From the NCBI GenBank assembly GCA_951812925.1, contig OX638370.1:116450897-116514896 (forward strand): a DNA stretch of 64,000 nucleotides, written 5' to 3'. Origin of the DNA: Calliopum simillimum (Eukaryota; Arthropoda; Insecta; Diptera; Lauxaniidae). Both the position numbers and the translations under genes were made by a program. Under the pieces are notes generated by a model that was given only the letters and a program-made list of their open reading frames with translations, ran no database searches and was not told the DNA's origin. The first letter of the stretch is position 1, and every line of letters begins with the position of its first letter. Below, piece after piece: positions 9,685 to 19,880 of this stretch.

Positions 9685-11384
9685 ATTCTTAATCAGCCAT
9701 CTCGAAAACCTCGACTGGCTTTCTTATTGGTTATTGTAGTTTTGTACTAAGCGAACCGCTATTTTGTTTTCCTAAAAATGGATTTTAGATTCATTATAAG
9801 CAACATCAAAAATACTAAGTTAGCGACTTTCAGAATTTTTATTTTTGGTTAATTTATTATATCAGCTATGACTATGGCATTTTAGTTTTATAACCGGTGA
9901 AATTAAACTTTTCAAACACAAAACAAACTAGCATATGACCCACCCTTTGTATGCATGTATGTATGTACGTGAGTATAATTGAAACGTCTTATTAGTGAAA
10001 GGTATTTCATTTTAGTTAATAAAAAGTAATTCGTTTTGCATATTATTTTTATTTCTTGTTTATTTCTTGCCCGTCCAAGAGGTAAGACCATCTGACTTTT
10101 GTATAACCTCTGACTTTTGTTGAGCTGACCAGAACATGGACAGTGTTGTCGCCAAAATCAAAGGCAAACCTCAGACAAGTTTAGATGACAAGTTTCCTAA
10201 GTGAACCGTAGGAATACGGCAGGGTGAATTTTCTTCTCACTTATGAATCCAAAATGATATAAATCTGAAGTACCGTGCCCCAATCTAAGCACAAGGATAA
10301 GTGTAAAAAATATAAGGAACTTAACGTTAAGTACAGGTGAGCCATATTTTGTTATCCAATTAATATATATTTTGTTTGCGAATCTTGTGCACCAGTCAGT
10401 TCAAGGACGTTGCCAGAGAAGGGGTTTCAGGGGTTCAACAAAACAATTATAAATACATATATGATTTTAGCAAGAAACCCCACCGAAACGAAATTCTAAG
10501 TTTTTGGGTCAGTTCATAGCATCCATATTATTTGCAGAAACTTGCTAAATGTCACTCGATTCTGGGAACTTTTTTTGAACCATTCAGCTGCCACATAAAG
10601 TGCAAATGCTCGTATTATTGGGGTATTACCTTTGCAAAGGGGAAGCTTTGAACTTTTAATCATTGATGAATCATTCTATTGTGAAATTCAAATTTTTCGA
10701 AGTCTTTTGTTTTGAAGTTGTTGCAGAGCAAATTTTAGAAAATTAGTTCTACAGAAAATGTGCCAAATTTTATTTTTTTTTTTCTTTAATTGGCAATAAA
10801 TAATTTAGTTTTTTGGACAAAATACCATTTTTAACAAACTCTGACTAATCAAATTAGTAGTGAAAATGACAAAGTTGCAACAATTCCAATTTATATTGAA
10901 GGCGATAAATTATTGTCATAGTTAATCAGTAAAAGTTCTTCAGTTTAATGAAATTAAAAAAAAAATCAGAATTAGTAAAATTCCTTTCACTTCACGGTAT
11001 TTAACAAAGGCAAAAAAAAAAAAATTACGAACTTTTGACGAGACAATGTACCCTTACGTGCTTTTTGACTGACGCTGAATCTGAATCCGAAGTTAGAATA
11101 GCTAATAAATCTGCAGTATTTGGAGACATCCTTGCTTAAAGTTACAGAAAGTGATATTTTCAGGCTTATGGCGCAGTTCCAGGAAAATGTTTAGTTTTAT
11201 TTTTTGCATTGAAACTTCTTTGAACACGTTAGGTGTAAAATTTCAAGGCCGCGACACTTTTCGTTACATCCCATTATATCTCACAAACCATTGATAAAAT
11301 TTTGTAGGTAGCTGTTGAAGGTAAATACAATCTTTATAGCTATCTGGGACACCCAATATTCACTCAAAGACTTCTTTCTAAGAA
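9685..11384. other. Intergenic, nothing recognised
   Basis: A+T-rich non-coding sequence with small simple repeats (TGTATGTATGTACG near 9957, several A and T runs). No gene, element end or RNA gene recognised. Confidence 0.35.
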
Positions 11385-11690
11385 CAAAGGATATAGAGCG
11401 AGTATATCTATAGCGGGCTAACAACTAGCCTTAGGTAATAGTTTTCAGTGACTCCCGAAGGTTTCCGAATGTCACCCGAGGGCTTCGTGATAGAAATGAA
11501 AAATATCTAGATATAATAGAGGGAAAACATATAAGACCGACTATATTCTATAGCTATCAACAAGTTTTATAAGACACCCACAGGTTTCTGAAGGTCACCT
11601 TAAGGCTGCATCGTCAAAACAAAGAATACCTAGATATACTTACTAGAGGGAAAACATCTATGGCGGACTATTAACAAGGTGCTAGGTGCT
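11385..11690. repeat. Degenerate tandem repeat, ~140-bp unit
   Basis: Two and a half related units, marked by GAGGGAAAACATMTA (about 11519 and 11651), TATCTAGATATA/ACCTAGATATA and GGTTTCYGAAKGTCACC (about 11461 and 11584). Confidence 0.55.
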
Positions 11691-12448
11691 GAACATCAAT
11701 ATCATACATCAACATACACCGACTGAGAGTAATCAGATAAGTAACATAAGTAAGTTTCACTTCATTCACGAGTATTGAGTTTTTTATGGCATCGGATAGG
11801 CATAATCTTTCTTATAAAACAATGGAACCGAACTTTTCCAATCAGACCCATACTTACCGTGCCATAACTTTTCAAAATAAAGGCATCTCAGTACCTATAC
11901 AATGAACTAAAATATATTTCTGGCTTGGAGCCTAGGCCTGTATAATCAGTCCTTTCTTTGCTACGCATCGCTTTTCAGATAAAAAATCTCTACATAAAGG
12001 GAATTTTCTTGAATATGATATCACTGTTCTTCACATCGTCCAACTTATTCCGATTTCCCACATTTATAGCTAGAAAAGCAAGTTTTCGTCATTCTTTTTT
12101 ATTACTTTTAAGTGCACAAAAAAAATAATACTCGTCGTATTGTAAAGTTTATAAAATGTCGCGATAAAATATTTTTCTCCACAAAAAAACTAACAAATTT
12201 TTTCATTTTATTGCTTTTTATGCTCTTTATTCACTTCAAAATGTAAACATTTCATAGAAAACCCCATATCCAACAATTTCACGGCAAAGACCGGATTTGA
12301 TATTTAAATTTTTTTATTTTTTATCTTGAATTTTGCACAAATGCAAAGTACATATGTACCCATTTTTAGTACAAATCATTCAGTAACAAAACAGACTTTC
12401 AAATAAGAACAACACAAGAGATTTTTCTAAAATAAAACAAAAAATAAA
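11691..12448. other. 5' flank of gene D
   Basis: No exon seen. Long A/T stretches; no convincing TATA box within 60 bp of the D start codon. Confidence 0.35.
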
Positions 12449-12886
12449 ATGAAATCTGCGGCAATTTCTCTACTAATTAGCTTCAGCATATGCACTATAT
12501 ACGCGAAAAGCCAACAAAATCATGCGGTTACATTTGGCGCTCCCGGTTCGAGTGAAATTTTTTTACATCGTGAAATTATCAGTAAAAAAGCAAAAGTTTT
12601 AAGAATCGTTAGCACAGATTATGAATTTAAACAGAAGGTACTTTAGTGCATACTTAAGTTTTGGTTTTAATATTTTATCAAAAAAATTTTTCCATTCCAA
12701 TTTCAGCCTGACAATTTGCCATTGCCGCCACGCACTATCACACGTATTGTCGTAAGCGATCCAAGCGGAAGTGACGCAGGCGCTAAACTGATTGGTGGTG
12801 GACCTGGTACATTTGATGCAACGCTGCATTTGAAGAGTAAACGCAGTGAACATATTCATTTAGTAATTGATATTTTCGGGCAATAG
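12449..12886 (+). CDS. MBF2-family secreted protein, gene D
   Basis: Exon 1 is 12449-12637 (63 aa) and exon 2 is 12707-12886 (59 aa plus TAG), with a 69-bp phase-0 intron (AAG|GTACTT ... TTTCAG|CCT); 122 aa. Signal peptide about 19 residues (MKSAAISLLISFSICTIYA). The aromatic-Gly motif is TFG. Exon 1 ends YEFKQK, almost the same as YVFKQK in gene E. Exon 2 has R-T-I-T-R-I, G-G-G-P-G, L-H-L-K-S and ends I-F-G-Q where paralogues have I-Y-G. A Pro-rich opening (PDNLPLPP) is particular to this copy. No N-glycosylation sequon. It is the first plus-strand gene, divergent from gene C. Secreted by inference; role not known. Confidence 0.8.
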
Positions 12887-12983
12887 AGAATGGAAAATTC
12901 GTGGAGCAAAAACAACATTGTGAATGTTATGAAATTTTATAAAAAACAATGGATTCCTTGTTGTTTCCATTTCAAATGTAGAT

Positions 12984-12989
12984 AATAAA
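12984..12989 (+). terminator. Poly(A) signal of gene D
   Basis: AATAAA, 98 bp after the stop codon. Confidence 0.6.
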
Positions 12990-12994
12990 ATTTT

Positions 12995-13137
12995 GTTAGT
13001 TCATTCGATCTTAAAAATTCAAAAAGAGAACTAAACGCATTGTAAAATAAATTTAAATCTTAAAAAAAATAACGGAACTTTACCTTAAAAATTAAACAAA
13101 GAGATTAATCTTTTACATTTGGCGCCCAACGTGGGGC
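12995..13137 (+). mobile_element. LTR-retroelement relic ending in a tRNA-Lys primer-binding site
   Basis: TGGCGCCCAACGTGGGGC at 13120-13137 is the exact reverse complement of the 3' 18 bases of insect tRNA-Lys(CTT) including CCA (tRNA sequence from memory). It is preceded by A/T-rich, LTR-like sequence ending TTTTACAT. No gag or pol frame follows. A diverged second copy of the same arrangement lies at 13432-13585. Confidence 0.55.
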
Positions 13138-13292
13138 CTGTTATATGTTGCAGTTATATTATTTTATGCTCCTATTCATTTACCAATATTAGAACACTCG
13201 CTTAATATAAGCTCAATAAAACTTCCATAAATTTGTCAAACATAATTTTTTATATTTAATTTTTGAAATGCAGAAAATAAATAATTCGAATA

Positions 13293-13414
13293 ATGAAAAC
13301 GTGTAAAAGCCTCGAAAAACTCGTAAACTCGTAAATTTTGTCAAAATCAATACGAAATTTGACAGTTTTACGAGTTACGTTTAGTAAGGTTTTCGAGGCT
13401 TTTACACGTTTTCA
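13293..13414. repeat. Palindromic element, copy 1 (AAAAGCCTCGAAAA family)
   Basis: TGAAAACGTGTAAAAGCCTC on the left is repeated in reverse complement at 13395-13414, with CTCGTAAACTCGTAAA inside, giving arms of about 50 bp. Related palindromes lie at 19364-19496 and 44171-44275. Confidence 0.75.
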
Positions 13415-13431
13415 GGAATCGCCTTAATATT

Positions 13432-13590
13432 TCATTCATTCTTGATAATTCAAACAGAAAACTAAAAAATCGCTAAATAAGAATAAAAATTGATAAAATA
13501 ATGGAATTTTAATTTAAATAAAAAATTAAGAGATTTATTCTTTACACTAAAAGATTTCTTCTTTATATTAAGCGCCCAACGTGGAACTTT
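13432..13590 (+). mobile_element. Second, more degenerate LTR/primer-site relic
   Basis: Parallels 13004-13137: TTCATTC, a TAAAAATT-rich run, AGAGATTTATTCTTTACA, then AGCGCCCAACGTGGAAC at about 13571. This is a mutated form of the tRNA-Lys primer site. Confidence 0.4.
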
Positions 13591-14269
13591 GTGTTAAGTG
13601 TTAGATATACAAACTTTCACATTTAACATATGGAAATAATCATTTCCATCTAACTAACTGAATGCCAAAGTGCTTAAACTGAAGTATGTAAAATTTTTAA
13701 GATGATAAAACTCTTCGAAACTCAGTACATAACACTGTGCAATACAAAAATGTCGATAACTTTTTTTAACTAATTAAGAATCGCTGATTTAGAATCTGGT
13801 AACCATTTTTTCTTGTCAGATCTGAGATACGAGTTATCTTTGATTTAAAGTGCAGAAAACGCTGGAAGTAGTTGTGTAGCTCATATTTGCCAATGGTAGC
13901 GAATAGTCCTAAGCTTCTCCTTAAATCATATTTATCAAATTTTCAATTTGGTCATTATTATCCTAAAATGACGGGCTTAACCCATATCAGCCCGGTACCC
14001 GATCCCGTTTTAATTTTTTTGTGAATTTTGGATCACAAGCTACTTTAGGCCTAATCAAGAAAAATCCGTTGGAATTTTTTCGATATCTCTTACGGTTTTC
14101 GAGTATCGGGTGGGGTAGTTTCCTACTACTTGGGCCAATACAAATACTCAATTCGAAACAAAATTGGTTTTTGTAAAGTTTTTGCAAGTTTATTTGAAAA
14201 TATTGTAAAGTTTCATTGATATGTCGTTTTAAATGTTGTTCTATGATCAATGGAACCCACTTGTCTGAT

Positions 14270-14850
14270 AACCACTCAGTTCAATTAGCGCACATCCATA
14301 TTCCAGTGGATAGTGACCGCGCGAACGTTTAACCACATTGGGTCAATAGTATAAAAAGTCTTTATTTTCGAAGATAAAATCCTGGTTTTAGGAAGAAGAA
14401 ACTACACTAAACCGATATATTGTTTCAAACATTATTTTTTGTTCCATGGATCGCTTTTGGCTTCATTAGAATCCATTCATTTTCCACTGGCCCATGGCCA
14501 GGTGACCAAAATCTTTATTTTCAAGAATAAAATTCTGTCATTATAAAAAATACACTAGATTGATATACTGTTCTAAACACTGTTTCATGTTCCATAGATC
14601 CCATTTGGTTTCATTAAAATCCATTTATCTTTCAGTGGTTCATGATTGGGCGACCAAGTGGCCATATTGGGTTCATAGTATGAGAAGTCCTTATTTTCAA
14701 GGACAAAATCCTGGCATTCAGAAAAAGAAACTACACTAATCTGATGCATAGTTTCAAAATCTGTTTATTTTTCTACGCATCCATTCAGTTTCAACGAATC
14801 CCATGTATGTTCCTGTAATCCATGACCATGTGACGAAATAGCCATATTGC
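14270..14850. repeat. ~180-bp tandem repeat, three copies
   Basis: Marked by TCTTTATTTTCRARRAYAAAAT (about 14359, 14511, 14688), GAAACTACACTAA (14399, 14726) and GTTYCATGGATC/GTTCCATAGATCC (14442, 14590). Copies differ by perhaps 25%. No coding sense. Confidence 0.65.
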
Positions 14851-14969
14851 GCACTTCAAAGCTAAATGCCCAAAACAGCGGAACTTTTCACTTTGTAACC
14901 TGAATATCTCATTATTCTGACTTGATATAACAAAACTGGTTAGGCATCATGTTAAGCATGTCAGAAACC

Positions 14970-15164
14970 TTAATAATTTGGAATCAGAACATAAATTGGC
15001 TTCACTTTTAAAATTATACGAAAAGTATACCCAACGGGGTACAATATTACTCCAGCAATTTTGACATCGGGTATCTCAGGCATGGCAATCTTGACTTGAA
15101 TTATTTTTCCACATACTGAATCTAACATAATTTGGCAACATGAAACGAGTGCTGATGTTATCAT
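14970..15164 (-). pseudogene. Possible decayed MBF2 exon-2 frame
   Basis: A 64-codon ATG frame on the minus strand. Its central part aligns without gaps to exon 2 of gene F: I-I-Q-V in place of I-T-A-I, then an A exactly 16 residues later, a Gly at +8 and I-L-K 14-16 residues after that A. The G-G-P-G turn has become Y-P-V-G and the Y-G end is lost. No exon 1 is visible upstream and no phase-0 acceptor fits. Most likely a family relic, but the similarity is only to a hydrophobic pattern and could be chance. Confidence 0.3.
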
Positions 15165-15200
15165 TTTAAATATTAAAATATTTAAAATTTTTTTTTCCAA

Positions 15201-16618
15201 AATGGTCCTCTTGGAGACTTTCGGTTAATGTGAGGGAGCGATGTGGGCGTGATGAGCCCAATCTAATCGTGATACATCAATGATAGCCAACATTCCAAAG
15301 ATAAGATTTTGTATCAACAAATAATTTTTAGAGTTTCTAGTTTCACACAAAAAACTTGAAATATAGCGTGTATTTTTTACTTTTTTCATACAAAATTGTA
15401 TGAGAAAAAGTCTTCACTCGGTGTTTTCCATCATATTAAAGTTTTGTTAAAGTGTAGGAAAATTCTAGGAATGAGGTTGTTTTAAGTCGTTCATACCATT
15501 GGATTCAAAGTCATTGCTGGTGCCGTTCTTATTTTATGGTCCCGAATAGTAAGCTTCAATGGTTCCAAATTTAAACCCACGTGAACGATCAAGAACATTT
15601 TATTGACCTGCAATTCTGCGATTGAATTCAAATCAAAAAGTACATCGGGAATGACTATTATTTCATCTGTTTGTTGTTTGGTTTTTCATTAAAAGGTCAA
15701 AACAAAAAAAATAAAAAATAAAAATTGAGTAAAATTCTGAGGTATAGATCCTGAATTAAAGTTTTCGAGATTAAATTGAGTTTGGTTGCCCTTCGTCAGA
15801 AGAAAATTGTTTTTTCAAATTTTCATTTTATTTTCCGACAGCTACGCGTGGAAACTTCAAAACATTGAACTACAAATTTCTGGAGCACTCTAAAATAAGA
15901 TAGGATCTTCCAATGTTTTATAGTAAATGTATGACATGAGCTTTACAAATATAGTACACACATTCCAATCAAAGTTCATTTTGGTTAAGAAAGAAAAAAA
16001 AAATTTTTTTAATTTCAAATTAATTAGGTATTGTTCGGAAATACTCGCGCGTAGTACTCGAGGCTGATAAATTTGCCAAAAATAGCCATATTGGAGAAAT
16101 TGATTAAACTCAAAAAGTTTGTCAAACGAAGTTGATAACTTAGGTGAGCTTATTTGGATAAGATTAAAAAATGTAGGTATAAAGTTTAATACACTTAAGT
16201 TATATTATTTTGAGCAAGCTCGAACTGAAATAGCCCCTACACTGGTGATAAAAACAGCAAAGTAGATAGTATGCTTTCAAAGTTTGTATTGTGTTCAAAC
16301 AAAGTGCTTAATGACATTTTCATTTCGCTGGCAGCGGAAATTTGTGGTCTGTTCAGGAAAATAATCTCTTTAAGACTCGCGGATTTCTTTGATAAGTAGC
16401 AAGTTAAGTATGCAAACTACATATACCGCTTGTAGTGTATTGTATTTTATCTATTTATTATAAATGTGATAGATATACATATAATACACAGCGATTTATA
16501 ATTTTCTTTCTATTCCAAAAATCAAATAAATTCCACACAAAATTTGATCTGCGACACAGTTGTGCAGTACAAGTGCCCTCGTAGACTTCACACGTTTCAA
16601 TTGTTCTTCTTCCTCAAG
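15201..16618. other. Intergenic, 5' flank of gene E
   Basis: No exon or repeat recognised. Near 16495 TTTATAATTTTC could serve as a weak TATA element for gene E. Confidence 0.35.
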
Positions 16619-17055
16619 ATGCGTTACGCTTTTGTTGTTCTTCTCGTCCTCAGCGCCGCCTTCGTTGGCATTGCTTCAGCTGGAAATGATTATCTTTGGG
16701 GTGAAGTTGGTCCCAATGATTATTATATTGCCAAGGATAAAGTGAAGAAAGCATTTTTCGTCGGAATATCAGTTGACACGAAGTATGTCTTCAAACAAAA
16801 GGTAAATTTTTACTCGATTTTTTCTTTTCTAAAATTTTTTTTTCTAATTGAAATTTATTAATTTCGTATTTTTTACTTTTAAAGGATTTGGATGCTTTAA
16901 CCATTACCGCTATTCAAATAACTGATAAGAGGAAATCAGATGGCGCAACTGCAGTGTTGACGAATGGTGGTCCTGGCTCAAAGGGTGCTACAATTGAATT
17001 CAAGTCTGTAAAAGGCAAAGGCATTGAAGATCTTGTCGAAATTTGGGGACGTTAA
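16619..17055 (+). CDS. MBF2-family secreted protein, gene E
   Basis: Exon 1 is 16619-16801 (61 aa) and exon 2 is 16885-17055 (56 aa plus TAA), with an 83-bp phase-0 intron (AAG|GTAAAT ... TTTAAAG|GAT); 117 aa. The start is ATG 16619; an open frame extends upstream only from a TTG. The signal peptide of about 21 residues ends IASA, and the mature protein begins GNDYLWGEVGPND. Exon 2 reads L-T-I-T-A-I-Q-I-T-D-K, then N-G-G-P-G-S-K-G, I-E-F-K-S and V-E-I-W-G-R. This is the most typical family member here and is close to gene F (about 60% identical by eye). The family is named after a silkworm FTZ-F1 co-activator, yet the signal peptide argues for secretion. No sequon, unlike A-C, G and H. Confidence 0.88.
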
Positions 17056-17079
17056 TGATTGTACAAATGGTTTTAAAAC

Positions 17080-17085
17080 AATAAA
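17080..17085 (+). terminator. Poly(A) signal of gene E
   Basis: AATAAA 25 bp past the stop codon; a second TAATAAA follows at about 17092. Confidence 0.65.
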
Positions 17086-17099
17086 TGCTGAGTAATAAA

Positions 17100-17641
17100 A
17101 AAAAACTTGTATTATTTTATGTGAGTTTCTTAAATGGCAGCATTTTTGTAAGCTGAAAATTTCCAAAAACGACGCAATCGCAACATTAATATAAAAGTGA
17201 CTTATTAATTGTAGAGCCGAAGGCACGCATTCGAAATGATTTAATTTTGAAACACAAAAGACAGATGTTTAATATAGGCGACAGTAATGACAAAACACTC
17301 ACTGCTCAGTATTAATATTCTAACCTAAAAGTGCGAAATACGCTGTTGTTATTTTTCAGATTAAATAACAAGAAAAGGTAATTTTTAATAACACCTAATA
17401 TAGTAGTAAGAAGTTCTTTGCAGTATGTTAATTCAAAATGCTTTTTGAATGATATGATATGTCCTTTGGTTTTGTTCAAAGTTTTTGTCAATTGAAATAA
17501 GCATTTATACAATATCAATACAGTTTCATTATTACACAGTATTCTCAATTTGAGGGAGAGTTATGACAGGAATTGTGATGGCAGGTCGCCCCGTTTGAGT
17601 TCTTACGTCGTGACGCAAAGACATAGTTCTCAGCAATCTAG
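17100..17641. other. Intergenic, nothing recognised
   Basis: No exon, RNA gene or element recognised. Confidence 0.3.
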
Positions 17642-17699
17642 TTGATCGAATTCGAAAATACATACACACAATGCCATAAAAACGAGAAGTATTTGGGTG

Positions 17700-17915
17700 G
17701 GTGCACCTTTTATTCGTCAGGGACTGTAGTGACGAACAAGAAGCTATATGGTTCGAATCTTAACGTCACAGCTGAAAATTTTCTAGCTTCGATTTTATTT
17801 TTCACCCAAGGATGTCGGAACCAAATATACAAAAAAATTAGTTTTTCATTTTTTCGTGTTTTTTACGCGTTTCATGACTCTTTGCGACATTTTAGTGGAA
17901 AAAAAAATTTAAAAG
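17700..17915 (-). repeat. Single copy of the 105-120-bp 'GACATCCAAGG' repeat unit
   Basis: On the minus strand this contains, in order, TTTTCCACTAAAATGTCG, GTCATGAAACGCGTAAAAAA, TTTGGTTCCGACATCC and TTGGGTGAAAAATAAA. These are the same words in the same order as the tandem arrays at 22276-22590 and 50092-50640. Beside it GGTTCGAATCTT (near 17750) looks like a pol III B box, but I see no A box. The long open frame here is repeat-derived. Confidence 0.65.
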
Positions 17916-18471
17916 AGAAGGTACAGCAAGTAAAATTTTTATCATTTTTGTCCAAAATGTTCTCATCAGTTTATAAGAATAAAGTAAAGTTGACTGCTGA
18001 ACACTGAAAATAAAAGGTCAGCTTCAAGCTTTTCGGTATTTAGTAAATACTATTTACTTTCAGAATCTCGGTTTTTTGTTGGGGTTACAGCAGAAAAAAT
18101 AGTTCTTCCTATGTCTTCTTCTGCATTCTAAAGCTAGCTTACCTAATTCGCTCAAATGTCATTACCACACAGCTTTATCAATTTGAAGAGTCCTTATCCG
18201 TTAAGAAACAACAGCCTTGGTATGATTCCAACCTGGATATGAAAATGATCCACCAGCTAAACTTTGTTCATACCTGATCGGCTTTGTTATTATGAACTGA
18301 TTGGTTCCTTGACAATCAAATGATGGGACCATATTCTCAACGACTGAATGTTTTTAAGAGAGAAGAGCAAAAGCATGACATATCTCGTTCAGGAAAGAAT
18401 TAATCGTGGCAGAACGGTAATTGCTATTCAGGTTTTTATTTTGACAGACATATAGGTACATGTACTGCCCA

Positions 18472-18660
18472 TCACAAATTGATATCAACCCTCTGAGTAA
18501 GGTCTCTATCTGCATCATTTGGTGGAAATAAAGCAAAATTGACACCTTTATACCCCATGGCATCATCCTTCCCTCCAAAACTTTTAAAGTTCTTTCCAAT
18601 GGAAGCAGTTTTCTCAGTTAGAAAAAGATAATTAATTGTCGAAATAACAGACGTTGCTGA
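18472..18660 (-). pseudogene. MBF2-like exon 2 without exon 1
   Basis: On the minus strand an open frame of 62 codons, the length of a family exon 2, runs from 18660 to a TGA at 18474-18472. It reads S-V-I-S-T-I where paralogues have I-T-A-I, then D-A-M-G-Y-K-G-V-N-F-A-L (compare gene C's G-I-G-Y-K-S-V-E-I-K-F) and ends R-V-D-I-N-L (compare L-V-E-I-W-G). The TAATCAG just upstream could be a splice acceptor but is out of the family's phase 0. Sequence further upstream is interrupted by the element at 18766-19872 and I find no exon 1. Most likely a disabled copy, possibly broken by that insertion. Confidence 0.45.
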
Positions 18661-19108
18661 TTACAAAAGTGGCAATATTTTATCTTATTAATTATAAACA
18701 CTATCTAGAGAGTTGAGACAAAAAGAAAATCAAGACACTACACAAAAAAACATAACATGTATTAGCAGGTCTGATGAGAAGGGGGGGAGGGTAAGGGGGA
18801 TTCCCCCCGGGCCCGGAATTTTTTGGAGGGCCCGGATTTAAGCAGAAACAAAATCTTCATTAATAAAATTTATAGTAGTATTTTGCAAGCTTGCGAAATC
18901 ATGTTTACGCTCAACTAGAGGAAACGGGTCCAACCTACATGAAACAAGCACTTGAGAAAAAGGCTGGGCCCGCACAAAAATTTTTTTTTTAAACGAGAAA
19001 AAACAAAGATTATACATTGTCTGCTTACTTTTTGGACAAATCTAATAAGTTTAGTTGCTTGACTTAACTTACTCCATTTTCATTCTAAACACTTCACTTA
19101 TACATTCA

Positions 19109-19632
19109 GGCCTGTTCCGTAATCCGCGTGTTTTCAATTACTTTTCATTTAGAAGGCTTTTTTATTAAAAATTCTAAGTCCAACGATAAAAAGTATTAGA
19201 ATCTTTTTTGTGGGGAATTATAAGTTCTACAAATAACATTGATTTGCATTGACGAAAAAGTAACCGTTTAAGAAATATTCTTAAAAAATTGCCTAAAAGT
19301 CGAAAAATTCGACTTTAACGAATATTTCCGAAACAGTTACTTTTTGTAAATATAAATCAATAAGGTGATTCCCTGAAAACGTGTAAAAGCCTCGAAAACC
19401 TAGTAAACTCGTAAAACTGTCAAATATTGTATTGATTTTGACAACTTTTACGAGTTAACGAGGTTTTCGAGGCTTTTACGAGTTTAAAGGAATCCCCCAA
19501 ATATTATTTGTAGAACCTTTAATTTTCCACAAAAAAGGTATCTAATACTTTTTATCGTGTGGCTCACCATTTTCATCAAAAAGATTCCTAAGGGAAAAGT
19601 AATTGAAACCACGTGGATTACCGAGCAGGCCT
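19109..19632. repeat. Compound inverted repeat (~525 bp)
   Basis: CAGGCCTGTTCCGTAATCC at 19109 pairs with GGATTACCGAGCAGGCCTG ending at 19632. The arms include CAATTACTTTTC, CGATAAAAAGTATTAGA and GTTCTACAAATAA in both orientations, so each is about 135 bp. Inside lie two smaller palindromes: AAAAAGTAACCGTTTAAGAAATATT paired with 19323-19345 (first part AAAAAGTAACCG), and the AAAAGCCTCGAAAA palindrome at 19364-19496. Confidence 0.75.
19364..19496. repeat. Palindromic element, copy 2 (AAAAGCCTCGAAAA family)
   Basis: GGTGATTCCCTGAAAACGTG followed by TAAAAGCCTCGAAAACC on the left. The right arm is the reverse complement of the same series, ending TTAAAGGAATCCCCC. Confidence 0.75.
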
Positions 19633-19880
19633 GATTATTTTCCATATATTTATTTAGCATATTTTTCAAGCATTGATCCAAGACCGGCCAAAATCTTATT
19701 TTTGACTTTTATATAATGAATATGGGCGCGAAGCAAACAAAATCACAAATTTGCACATTTCATATATCTCTTGGGTATCCTGTGGGTTAGTATCAAATAA
19801 AAAAAAAACTAGTAGTGGAGGGGGCCCGGTATATAACTACCCCCGGGCCCAGATTGTCTCTCCACGCCCCTGGGTATTAG

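Larger units (their letters stand above)
18766..19872. mobile_element. Non-autonomous hAT-like element carrying a nested foldback
   Basis: The left end begins CAGGTCTGATGAGA and the right end is the inverse of CAGGGGCGTGGAGAGA. The flanking 8-mers are TGTATTAG (18758-18765) and GGTATTAG (19873-19880), 7 of 8 identical, as expected of an hAT target duplication. Both subterminal regions are unusually G/C-rich for this window and share GGGCCCGG words (near 18809, 18828 and 19822). The interior is non-coding and mostly occupied by the foldback at 19109-19632. Confidence 0.6.

Noticed and set aside
17744..17760. GGTTCGAATCTT as a tRNA or SINE B box
   Set aside because: No A box or tRNA-like stems at the right distance.
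17642..18007. 121-codon frame
   Set aside because: Crosses the dispersed GACATCCAAGG repeat; no family likeness.
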